Assembly (NCBI RefSeq): GCF_037975245.1
Contig: NC_092579.1
Span: 16,144,178-16,208,177 of the forward strand
Length of the DNA: 64,000 bases
Origin: Apostichopus japonicus
Lineage: Eukaryota > Echinodermata > Holothuroidea > Aspidochirotida > Stichopodidae
Direction: 5' to 3'
In this document: in pieces, positions 10,900 to 32,530 of the stretch
How positions within the stretch are numbered: position 1 is the stretch's first letter
Layout: each line of letters begins with the position of its first letter
Notes under the pieces: model-generated
What the model saw: only the letters and a program-made list of their open reading frames with translations
Told to the model about the DNA's origin: nothing
Databases searched by the model: none
Position numbers and translations under genes: made by a program

Positions 10900-11835
10900 G
10901 GTTAGCAGGCTTGCTGCTTAACAGGCCTGAGAATGAAGTATGACACTAGCCCAGGTTTATAAAGAGAAAGCATAGGTTCGGGGGTATCCCACGTTTAATC
11001 TTCACTCTCACCTTTTAACTACATTTTAAGATGGAAAAGTGGAAAGAAGTCTTCAACTACAGATCCGTGGTGCAACAGCGTGTTGTACACAATGGTTCTT
11101 GGTAACTCACTGATAGTTACAGCACCTTGGGGCCGGTCGACCACTCGCACTCGCACAAACGACTCAACTAATATTTGGCATTCCGTTCACATTTGTCTTA
11201 ATTTATAATCAACTGTGATTTTACCCGGAGTAATAGTCGGTTGGTTTGTTCAAATTCAAGGGACTATGATTAATGGGGAAATTCTCTCTCATGACAGCTA
11301 AAATGACCACAAATGAAGAAAGAAATAGTTACAAAAAAAAAAACGGTTTTTAGTTTTGAATTTATATACATATTCAGTCCCTTTAAAAAAAAAAAGCAGA
11401 AAAAGAGTGAATTAAAGATACTTACCCGATGTTTTTTATTTTTTATTTTTAAATATAGTTTTCTTTAATAAAATTTCTTAAAAAAAGACCCTTTTCACAA
11501 GTGGAAATTATTATATACAGAATCCTCATTTTATGCATCACATTGTCAAAAAGAAAAGAAAATCACCCCAACAACTTGATCCACTCTCAACCCCAGTAAC
11601 CATGTGATTTTGTCTTTTGTTTACGTCAAGTGAGATATCCTTTTAAAAGGGAATAGATACGGGTCTGGGAAGTGGTTTGGTGGTGGTGGGGGGGGGGGGT
11701 GGGTGCAGTAATACTTCCTTTATCAGTCAAAAGTGGAACAATGTAAGGGCCTTTTGTATCGTTAGCTTTTCATGTGCCGTTGACTGACATTTTTGATATT
11801 TTAAAGTTTCATTCCTTATCATTTTGTTATTGCAG
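10900..11835. other. no exon recognised upstream of gene A
   Basis: The missing 5' exons of sulfotransferase gene A (anchor, stem, phosphosulfate loop, catalytic His) would be expected here, but none can be read on the plus strand. The stretch holds poly-A and poly-G runs only. Confidence 0.5.
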
Positions 11836-12532
11836 TAACTTTATTTTCCTAAACACTATTCGTGAGCCAATACCGTGGATGATATCTTTGTACTACTTTG
11901 CAAGAAATGGAGACAGCAAAATAGCTATGGGTACTACGGTGGACGTAAGTATTTTGTCTAGACTTGCCCTACTGACGACGAACCTGGTTCCTTCCAGTAA
12001 ATGACATTTACATAGGTACATGTTCATCACACCCAGACATCTGTCTATAACATAGTTCATCTGAAAGATGTATATATCTATATATTCAACTAAAGAAATT
12101 AAATACCGGAAATATCGAAGTATTGACATTCATCAATTCTGTACAGATATTTTGCAATCCTCATTATGCACAACTGAATGGCTTGATTTGCAGAGTTTAA
12201 TTGATTCCTATGATCGTACTTTAACATCTGTCCTTGCTATCCACGCACCAGTTCTAACTAGAGTAATTAACGTTTGGCCAACAGTGCCTTGGTTGTCCGA
12301 TAAAAAAATGGACCTCGGTTGTGGAATTCACTTCCGGTGGAATTGATGTGTATTGACTCCTTGACCCTGGATGCTTTTAAGATAAAGTTAAAAACGTATC
12401 TGTTTAAGCTTGCTTATTTTGATTGACCCGACTGGAAGGCTTTTTCTTTGTTAAGCGCTTTTGAATGTTTTGTACAAAATTAGCGCTATATAAATGCATA
12501 TGTTATTATTATTATTGTTATCATTATTGTTG

Positions 12533-12563
<31 letters not shown>

Positions 12564-13082
12564 CTTGGACAGATAAACCTAGGAAAGGAAAAGAAAATAT
12601 CTAGGAACTAAACTTAAAGAACAAGGCACCATTAGGTTTAAACATCAGAAACGATTTGCCATCCCAGATAAACGGAAACAATACCTTTGCAATTACGACG
12701 GAATCGGATTAAAATAATCCGACACAATTTCCTAAAACTTCTGCTCAATTCAGCAGAAATCAGTAAGTCGCTTTGCCTTAAAACCATGCCGACACTATTC
12801 TCTATCAAATAGTTACAATTCCTGCTACTCCTTGTCACTTTCGGTGTCATGTTTGCACTGAAGAAGAGCTAGTTTTACTCGAAAGCTCTGCAAAAACCAA
12901 ACATCGGCTGTTTTAATTTCCAATCACTTACCTAATTGAATTATTGTATCTCACTCGAGATCTAGCCTTTCTCTAACTTCATACAGCATAGTTGTTTAAC
13001 AGATTTTCCGTTATTCCTATATATATATAAATACATGTGTGTGTATATATATATATATATATGTAATATATATATATATGTA

Positions 13083-13114
<32 letters not shown>

Positions 13115-16100
13115 ATTCTTATATATATTATTATTTATTATTATATTATTATTATATTATTTATTATTATAAATATTATTTATTTTTATTTTTTTTATTT
13201 TGTGAAATGTGATGAATACATCTGGCAACTGTTTGTAAAGTAACATTGTTGTTAATACAAATGGAGCTGGAATTCTTACTGATGTAAAAATCAAATCATA
13301 GAAGAAGGTATTATATTTGGAAAGAATATATGTTTTTCTTTTTAAGTAAAGAGAAAGTTACGACAAGTTAAACCCGAGCAACTCTACAACTTTTCATATA
13401 GAAAACAGTGACCAGCTGCCTAAACTCTTTCCAAAACAACAAGTCATCGTAAAGGGTCACGCGCATTAAACACTGCAGATCATTTCCTGCGGAAAGGCTG
13501 TTAAATCCATTGAGGTGGAAAGTCGTTATTAGAGACGCCACAAACAAAAAAGTAGTAAAAAAGTGCTTTTTTTGTGTAATGTGATAATATACAGAAATTT
13601 TTACATTTTTGTGGTCCTCTCAACTCAAATGACGGAGCACCTTTTTTTGACAGAAATAGTGTTTTTTCTTGGTTATCACCTTATCGGGTAAGAAAACTTC
13701 TAACGGATTTTTGATAACTATATGCAGGCCTCTATCAAAACTTATTAGAGGTACCAATTTTATTCCCCGCTACAACCCCCAACCGCCCCCAGAGGCCATA
13801 GTGATTTACATTAATATGTGTACAGTTAAACTTCCGACCATGGAGGTTCGACATACGAATTCCTGGAAATTAAAATTCTGGCCATCACAATTTGGATTCC
13901 CAACACTTCCAATAGGTGAGTGAATGTGTTGTAGTATAATACCATCTATGAATTTGTTGTATGCATCAATACCGCATGTCATAATGACTAACTCTTTTTT
14001 TCAAACATGCAAGGTTTGTCTCTCTACATGCCATCTCCACGACACATTGAAAACTTGTGTAAATCTCTCTGTTTTTCTCTCTCCACCCACCTCTCTCTCT
14101 AACCCCCCTCTCTATATATCCTATTTTAATGTATACAGGATACAAGTTTTGATGAATGCGTAGCAAGGAATCTTTCGTACTGTGTTCCAAAATTTGATCA
14201 ATATCTGAAGTATTTTTGCGGAGATAGTCCCCTTTGTAGGTAAGTATATGAACATTTAGTTTGTGCCTCGATATTAGTATTTTCTTTGTGACGAATACTC
14301 TGTTTGTTACTCCAGGAAGTGAAATATATCTGTTGGTTTATATAAGGCTGTATTATACTTTGTTATTGAACTCTTATGACCTTTGAACTTCAACGAGAAC
14401 CCTAAGGGTTTATGTAGTAACTACGATACATCTGCATGCTAAAGAAGTAAGTCTGTTCAGTCCAATCAAATGTCTGGTCGATAATTTCATGTCGGAACTT
14501 TAACTTTTCAGATATCGTTTTTGCAAGGTTTTTAGACTCTCGTTTATGTTTACTTAAAATGACCTTACATCAACACTGCAAACAAACATTTGGAGATATT
14601 GTTTGTTTAACATGGTTTTAGGACTTTGACCTCTGTTAACGCGAGCACACTCCCAAATAGACACCCACACACACCTACACACGTTCTATGGTGCGCCTAT
14701 TGTGCCACAAGTCCTGAAATCGACATATGTCCAATTAAATTTACAAATGTCGGTTTCTCTTGCTCTCATTGGACGACCATTTTCACATGTTTTTTTTTCT
14801 AGCGCTCTAATTGGCAGAAATCGACATATGTCCAACGAGAGCATGATAACCCCCCCCCCCCAAAAAACAAAAAAACAAAAACAAAAACAAAAAACAAAAA
14901 CAAGACTAAAAGATGTTAACTTCGTTAAGCCATCTTAACGTGTACAGAATTCTATTGAATGTCTGTACATCAGTATGGTTATTTGTAGCCTGGTCTGGAT
15001 TTGATGTCTAAAAGAGGGGGAGGCGTCCAAGGGGAAGTGACATTTTTCATCTTTCCGAAAAGCCGCTTAACTGGCTTGATTAACCCAATCATAACAATTT
15101 CTTTGTGTGATAAGTGTTTATTTCTATGCAAAGTTCTCGATCAAGCTTCTTTTTTTCTATCATTTCTTAGTTACATTAAAGTAATGTAAGTGTATGATTG
15201 TTCCGTGAAATGGGTCATCATATTTGACTTACTGACTTAGGTGCGTAGGACGCTGTGTCACTTTGCCCTCTGGCGAGTAATCCTCCTCCAATCTGGTCTA
15301 TCTGCTGCGCAGCTTTCAGCAGCTTGGGTTGTCATACCTAGGTCTTTCTGGATTAGGTCCTTCCATCTTGAAGGTGGTCGTCCTGGAGGTCTTGGCTTGC
15401 TGAAGTCATTCTTGAATGCTTGGTATGGAAGCCGATGCGCCGGCATCCTAAAGACATGGCCGGCCCATTTCAGGCGTCTCTTGCAGATTGCAGTCTTAAT
15501 GGTAGTTGTGACATTCAGCCTTTGTCTGATGGTGTCGTTCCTCACTTTATCTAGGATGGAGACACCCAGTATTGCTCTGAGACATCTCATTTCAAAGACA
15601 TCAAGTCGATGACGATCTTTTTCACGGAGTGCCCAGGATTCAGAGCTGTAAGTTGCTATTGGTAGAATGAGGGCCTGGTAAATCCTTACTTTCAGGGTCC
15701 TGGTGATGTCATGATTTGACCAGATGGTATTTTTAAGTCTCCCAAAAGCCCAGGAAGCCAACCTTATGAGGCGTTTGACGTCTTCTTCCATTGAGGGGAC
15801 ATTGCTGCCAAGGAAGACAAAGTTGTCAACTTTCTCAACAGGTTCTTGGTTAAGGAGAACACCTTAGGTGTCTTCAGACATTATTTTACACTTTGTTTTT
15901 AAATATCATATTTGCTTTTAACTATTTTGTAACTTTCATTTTGTTTTTCTTTTCCCCCCCTAGAACTCACGAAGCTTTATCGATATCCAAATCAAATTTC
16001 GAGTCATATTTAGTAGTCGGTTTAACTGAAGAGTTCAGATCTTTCATTCAATTAATCGAGATACTTTTACCAGACATATATGAAGGAATTCTTGCAGATT

Positions 16101-17099
16101 ATGACCAGAATGTTGAACGTAAGCTTCTGTCAAGATTTTGTCGCTGTTTTAATAATGTGTCAGGCCTTGTATTTCTACATCACTTTTAATTTTTAATTGT
16201 TTTGCCAACGGCCCTTTAAACAACTGATACTACACCATACTACACTCAGAAGATTATATGTCAGTTCCTCAGAGAAAATGCAATAGGAAACTATAGTTTG
16301 CCTTTAGTGGTCTCAAATAATATGTTTTATATTTTCATATTAGATTTGATCAAATATTTAACCTTGCATGTGAAGAACCTTTATAAATCCGTGATATCTA
16401 CCAAATAGAATCAGATTTTTTTCTTATCAGTTTAGGGAAGTTGTTCATGGCAATTATCCAACTCTCTCATTTTGACTTCCTTCTTCTATATACGTCTTCA
16501 TCAGTTACTGTTGTCAGTGGCGGAGCGTCCATACAGTCAGTGGGGGAGGGGCGGACGCCCCCCTGACGGACTCAAATGGACTGCTGGCGCCCTTTTCAGC
16601 TTTTTACCAATTTTTACTTATTCGCGATTATTGCCTTTTTTATTGTGCTCTCATCTACCTATTGACATTTGTCACATTTTGTTGGCGATGACACCTATTT
16701 ATTCTTCGTTTATCTGCAAATTAGCAAGGCCCGGAAAGGGTCATTTCCGGCGATCTAGGGAGTATCTTTACTCAAAAAATTTCTGTACGCTCCGCGCCAA
16801 CCCGTGGTGGCGCTCCCCTTGGATAGTGTCGAAAGCGCCTCTACAGACCATTCTCGCCCCCTCTGACCAATACCCCTAGCTCCGCCACTGACTGTTGTCA
16901 TTAAATCATCTCTATCTTTATTGTCTCTCCTGTAACAGAACTACATGACAAAACTCGAACCAAAGCGAAACAGGGTCCACTCGATGAAACGGTTAGGAAC
17001 TTAAAGGAAAGACGGGATGTACAAATTATGTATGAATTCTACAATTTCGTTAAGAGAAAGTTTCATCGCCTTCATAGATGCGTTGTGGGAGAAGAATGA
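11836..17099 (+). CDS. uronyl/heparan 2-O-sulfotransferase-like gene A, 3' half
   Basis: Four exons are supported: 11836-11944, 14139-14239, 15964-16118 and 16939-17099, encoding 174 residues plus a stop. They are homologous exon by exon to the last four exons of gene B, with identical intron phases (2, 0, 2, 1). Exon 1 carries the 3'-phosphate-binding strand-loop (LNTIREPIPWMIS). Exon 2 carries the Cys-rich segment (FDECV, YFCGDSPLC). Exon 3 carries FESYLVVGLTEE, and exon 4 the C-terminal helix region (YEFYNFVKRKFHRL). The family transfers sulfate from PAPS to the 2-position of uronic acid residues in the Golgi. The anchor, stem, phosphosulfate loop and catalytic-His exons are not visible upstream, so the gene is 5'-truncated or they lie before repeat insertions. 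The usual RDPxxR reads REPIPW, with the second Arg lost, so activity is uncertain. Confidence 0.8.
12075..12560 (+). pseudogene. internally deleted LINE copy in intron of gene A
   Basis: The first part reads FCTDILQSSLCTTEWLDLQS, then SYDRTLTSVLAIHAPV and PTVPWLSDK. This is the endonuclease-to-RT linker typical of CR1/Jockey-like elements. It then jumps to a C-terminal piece (LWNSLPVELM, DAFKIKLKTYLFKLAYF, stop). The 3' end has GCGCTATATAAATGCATA followed by an ATT microsatellite tail (12507-12556). The whole reverse transcriptase between the two pieces is missing. Confidence 0.7.
12561..14138. other. intron of gene A, no exon recognised
   Basis: The stretch contains TA/TTA-rich microsatellites at 13018-13195. 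A short perfect stem (AGAGCT...AGCTCT) near 12862-12890 is of unknown origin. Confidence 0.5.
13018..13195. repeat. TA/TTA-rich microsatellite
   Basis: Alternating TA runs interrupted by TGTAA are followed by ATTATT repeats. The tract lies within an intron of gene A. Confidence 0.9.
14240..15240. other. intron of gene A, no exon recognised
   Basis: A C-run followed by a (CAAAAA)-type simple repeat lies at 14850-14905. No coding content was seen. Confidence 0.5.
15243..15890 (-). pseudogene. non-LTR retrotransposon ORF2 C-terminus in intron of gene A
   Basis: The minus strand is open for about 180 codons, with the classic LINE C-terminal layout: EPVEKVDNFVFLGS, RLIRLASWAFGRLKNTIW, YQALILPIATYSSESWALR, FEMRCLRAILGV, CKRRLKWAGHVFRMP and PGRPPSRWKDLIQKDL. 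An in-frame stop lies just upstream, after MSEDT near 15865, so the copy is dead or 5'-truncated. It is antisense to gene A and lies in the intron before exon 15964-16118. The family resembles elements annotated as endonuclease-reverse transcriptase. Confidence 0.85.
16516..16890. mobile_element. TIR element (MITE-like) with 9-bp TSD in intron of gene A
   Basis: The terminal inverted repeats are AGTGGCGGAGC and GCTCCGCCACT. An exact 9-bp direct repeat, ACTGTTGTC, flanks them at 16507-16515 and 16891-16899. The body contains the family core AAGGCCCGGAAAGGGTCATTT. No protein is encoded. It lies about 50 bp before the last exon of gene A. Confidence 0.8.
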
Positions 17100-20000
17100 G
17101 TGCCGAGTAAGTCGTCGGTCGGATCATTCACAAATAACGGGTCAAACGTCGTGTTTAATGGGGACATCAAACCCAAAACCACGGAGAAAGCTCCGTCAAA
17201 AATCGGATCCTAATTTTTATTAGAACGACACATTAGCTGACGGAAAGCAATACAAGCTGGTTATTTAAAGTATGCTTTGGTATTTGGTGTTAAGTTTTTA
17301 TTTCCGGGTATCTATCACCGGCAAGTGCAATCCATACAATATTGAACTTATACATTTGGTTGTGGCTAATAACCGGTACGTTTGTCGTTCCATAGTTACC
17401 TTTACATACCATTAATATTTATGAGGCGTATTTCATTTAGATGAGCTTTTGACACGTACCTCAGTCGCGTGTAAGAAGTCAAAAAGCAGGTTTTAGGTTT
17501 TTTAAACATAATAATTTGAATGAGCAAGTGTTCTTTCCTCTGTATAGAATACATGAAAGTGCCGATTTTGTTTACCATAAATAAGAAGTGCCTCCATTTT
17601 AAGTTGTTGAAATGTACCCTTTATCCATTTTAGTAATGTTAAAGATATTATTACTCATTATTATTAATGAATATTAGACTACAAACTGTCGAAAACTTAC
17701 AATTTCTCGTTTGTTGAAAAACATTCCAATATTCGACAATATCGGGAAATGTTCCGGGGACTAACAAGGGGTGGTTCGTATACACCCTACAGTAATAAGG
17801 GCTAACTGCAGTTGAAATTAGTCCATTTCGGGGAATAGTTCCTAAAGCTTTTGATGATATCTTACGAGGATAACATTGGCTCATACGCTGTTAACGATGA
17901 AGTCATCCATCAAACCTCAATACAGTTTTGTATTCTGGTTTAAATATACGTACAAAGGCAGCTCTGTATTTTAAGTATTCAAGAACATAAGTTAACGGTA
18001 ATTATAGCCTTTGGACTTTTCAAAATTGTCAAACTTTTATCATTGATTATTTATTTCAATAAAACAAAAAATAACCAACAATGTATCTTTGTCTTTCTTT
18101 ATTAAACACTTTTTTAATATTGTAACAAACTATGTCTGCTAAGAATGAGCATAATTCAATGGAAACAAAGAGATGGGAGGAAAGATAATGACCCTGTTAT
18201 CCCGCTAATGTCTGATATTATTCGCAAAAACAATGGATAAAACTACTCAGACATATTTGCGAAGCAAATATTATTTCTCAAATAGAAGCTTAGCTTAGCT
18301 TCTGCAGCGTATAGCTGCTCTTATTTTCCTTAAAGTGCTCCTGTTTATCTTAAACTTTTTTAGCTTTTTAATTTTCATCTTACAATGAAACTAGGCATAT
18401 TGAATTATATACATACATAGGCCTACATACATGAATGTATGCATACACACTGCATACACACATCATTCACACGCACATACATACATACATCTCTTTGGCA
18501 AATATCATCCTTATAATGTGGATGATCAGCCAGGGATGATCAATTACTATGGAAACTTTTCAATTTTGCAATTTATGAAAGGTTTTGGGAACCGGGATCT
18601 GTTTAGTCAACTTAGTGACGCCGCACTATACGACGTGTACGTATGTATACATATATTATGCCAGAGAACAAGCTCCACATAGAGGGATGGCTGTCAGGGT
18701 TGTAGAAGCCGAGGGCCGGTAAATGAGCCCAATGGAGTGAGCAGTAGCTAACTGAGATATTTCTACCAACTGAATAGATATAGGCCACTTGAGGAAAGGT
18801 TCGCCCACCTCTCAACTTTCTTCCTGTTCGCCCACCCCGCCCTGCAGCCTACTGATGGAAACCTCTGTTTACCGCATACTTTTTCTATTTTAAACAGAAG
18901 ACATTTCAGCCACTAAACCTATCATCTCTCGATATATCGTAGTGTGTCGGTTTCTGTTATTATGTCTATCCATCTGTTTATAGCTCCATGGTCTAACCAC
19001 CATGCAAGTTTGATACCCTAACATGCAATCATGCGTTACGTGGTCTTTGTGTGTTCTAGACCCGGTCGCGTCACGCAGTCCTACAACTGTATAACGTAGA
19101 AAATGGTTATACTATAGAACAATATCGTGCAGCACACTAACACTGATAATCCCTCCACTGATTAATTTATGCAGTGTATATACAAAGCATATAGTTCTAT
19201 TCAAACAAGCACCATTCCGCACCAGTCTTTTCTGACATTTTCTAATTCATGGCGGAATCCAGTTTGTCATTCTTTCGTAGAAGACCTGGCGTATGTAGGT
19301 CTATACTTTCTGTTGCTTGGTACTAGTGTATACTTCGCCTCCTGTGTGTCATATACATATACAGCTGTGTTATACGATACAATTTGAGTAGGACTATTAC
19401 TAAAAATTCATCGTTTTCATTTTGCCGAATAATTACCTTGAACGACGACAAGCTGATTGTAGAACGGAAAGGCCAATTATAAATACATCCTTCGGACACG
19501 TTCATGCTTACTTATTTTTATGGAGTCATTTGTGTGTGTTTTAAACGTAATAAGTGTTTGCTTGCATATCAAATATTTCTCTTGTATTTGAGTTTTAAAC
19601 AAAGCCGTTAAGACTTAAATTTCTGTCTGGCGACTGCCGAAGTGGATCTAATGACATGCTATACCTTGTTCTCTGTATTTCTCACGTTCAAACTCCAATA
19701 CCAGCAACTCTCTCAGAATCGAAATTGATCGCTCAATATTTCCCAAGACCACGCACGAACCGTCATCTCTGCAGTAACAAGCCTAAGGATATGATATCAT
19801 CATATTGATGGTGAATGGTAGAAAAATATAGTTTCTGTTGCGGACCTTGCAGCACTATTTGTTCGTGATGCATTCCAAATCAAGAAAATCTTAATGAGGC
19901 ATATATATACTATACAGACTTAAATGCCACCGATATCATGATAGGCCTATACGGAAACCAGCCTAAGTTATACCATCGGTAAAGGTTGGTATGCAAAGAA

Positions 20001-20192
20001 ACATAAAGCATTGCAATGCTATTTTATGCATCATTCAGAACACGTTACAGAAATTGAAGGGGAAAACGAGAATACTGAAACAACCAAATCGACTTCAAAT
20101 ATGGTAATGATATTCGTGACGTAGATAATTGACATAATCTGCATATCAAAGACATTATTTCTTTCTGGAGCAGCAGCAGCATTTCCAAAAGC
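17100..20192. other. intergenic between genes A and B
   Basis: No gene is assigned. CATA-like short repeats lie at 18410-18490. A stretch near 18490-18650 is open on the plus strand (containing DDQPGMINYYGNFSILQFM) but has no recognisable family or splice context. Transcription start sites of gene B should lie near the right end but cannot be defined. Confidence 0.5.
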
Positions 20193-30928
<10,736 letters not shown>

Positions 30929-31020
30929 GCAACGTTTAGTAACACAGCGACGTCAACTCTTGCTATAACCATTGCAGAAATAAACTGTAACATGAAGACT
31001 TGTAGTAGGCTAGGATGTAG

Positions 31021-31149
<129 letters not shown>

Positions 31150-31179
31150 TATGTGTGTATACACCCATTAGAAGTGAAA

Positions 31180-32530
31180 CAAGCTGTCGCCCTTAAAATG
31201 TACACGTTTCGTAATTTATATTTGTATGAATTCATGATGCTCCGTCACAAATACTTCGTATGACGATAAATTCACACCTGGTAAAGAATGACTGTTTTGA
31301 ATTATTACAACAACATGAGCAGACTCCCCGACCTAGACACAAATCACACCTGTCACTCCCTAATAGAGAATGACTGTTTTACAGAAAATCGAATTATTTC
31401 AACAAAAGGAGCAGACCCCGCCCTGGATACAAATCATTTGTTATGAAACTGAGGTAGTGTGAAATTTATCTATGCTAGGCACACGAAAATCTGTCGTCGA
31501 ATGACGTACATTTCATGTTATATTTCTATACAATTGGTAGGACATTTCATTCTAAGTTGGATAGGTTTGACTAAGCACTACTACTGTCAATGTAATTGTT
31601 ACATTTTTGATATCTATTTATATTTTACTCAAGTATGTGAAAAAAGACACTTTCAATCGTTGTTTAACGTTAAAAGCAATTCGCGAAGCCATATAAGACG
31701 GGTTGGCAACAATTCCTTCAAGTTCTAAATTTGTTCTTTTTTATTCTTTTGGCGTTTTTAATGGAATTTTGATCCAGATGCTCAGTCAGTAAAAAATCGG
31801 AGTATACACTGAGTCAATTGTGTAAGAACAAACTTTACTCATCAACGACATGGAATTTAAATGGAAAACTGTGCTTCTGTTTCTTGCCATTTTCGTTGCG
31901 AGGGTGAACGCACAAGGTTAGTATTCTCAGAAAAAAGTTATAAAGGCTTTTGGTCCGCGTTCCACATAGCATGATTTTCCAGGTAATTTTTTTAAGAAAA
32001 GAAAAGAAGCAAAAAAGAAGAAGAAGAGAGAAATGCGCCGAGAACCACGACAACGGAAATGTAGAATATTGCGAATCTTATATCGTGAAGGACGTACAAA
32101 TAAAATGATTTGGGCTATTAATGAGTTATCGTTTAAGTATTAACATTATCACAAGGAATGGAGCTTACTATGTTAAATATATAAATGTATATATATAATA
32201 TATGTTTTTTATGTAAATATATAAATAAATAAATAAATATATATCTATATATATATATATATATATATACATAAATAAATACGTTAACATCCCAGCAACC
32301 AAAATATAATAAGTATATATAAGAAGTGAAACGAGATATCGGCTTTAAAACGTACACGTTTCGTAATTTATATTTGTATGAATTCATCATGCTCTGCCAG
32401 AAATTTGTCGTATGACGATACAAATCACACCTGTCACTCCCTGGTAGAGAATGACTGTTACAGAAAATCGAATAATTTCAACAAAAGGAACAGACCCCGC
32501 CCTGGATATAAATCATTTGTCAGAAACTAT
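31180..32530. repeat. pair of ~300-bp direct repeats flanking the FN3 signal exon
   Basis: Segments at about 31162-31445 and 32315-32520 share TAGAAGTGAAAC, GTACACGTTTCGTAATTTAT, TGTATGAATTCAT and ACCCCGCCCTGGATA, each beside a TA-rich tract. They are two copies of an unidentified element. The first exon of the FN3 gene lies between them. Confidence 0.65.

Noticed and set aside
12862-12890. Hammerhead-like or Penelope-type terminal stem (AGAGCT...GAAAGCTCT)
   Set aside because: Only one helix and a GAAA are visible; the conserved hammerhead core is incomplete.
17017-17223. Plus-strand open frame of 68 codons overlapping the last exon of gene A
   Set aside because: It is out of frame with the sulfotransferase C-terminus, which has a family match and correct phase.
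18431-18682. Possible isolated exon containing DDQPGMINYYGNFSILQFM
   Set aside because: No recognised family, no convincing acceptor and no neighbouring exon; left as intergenic.
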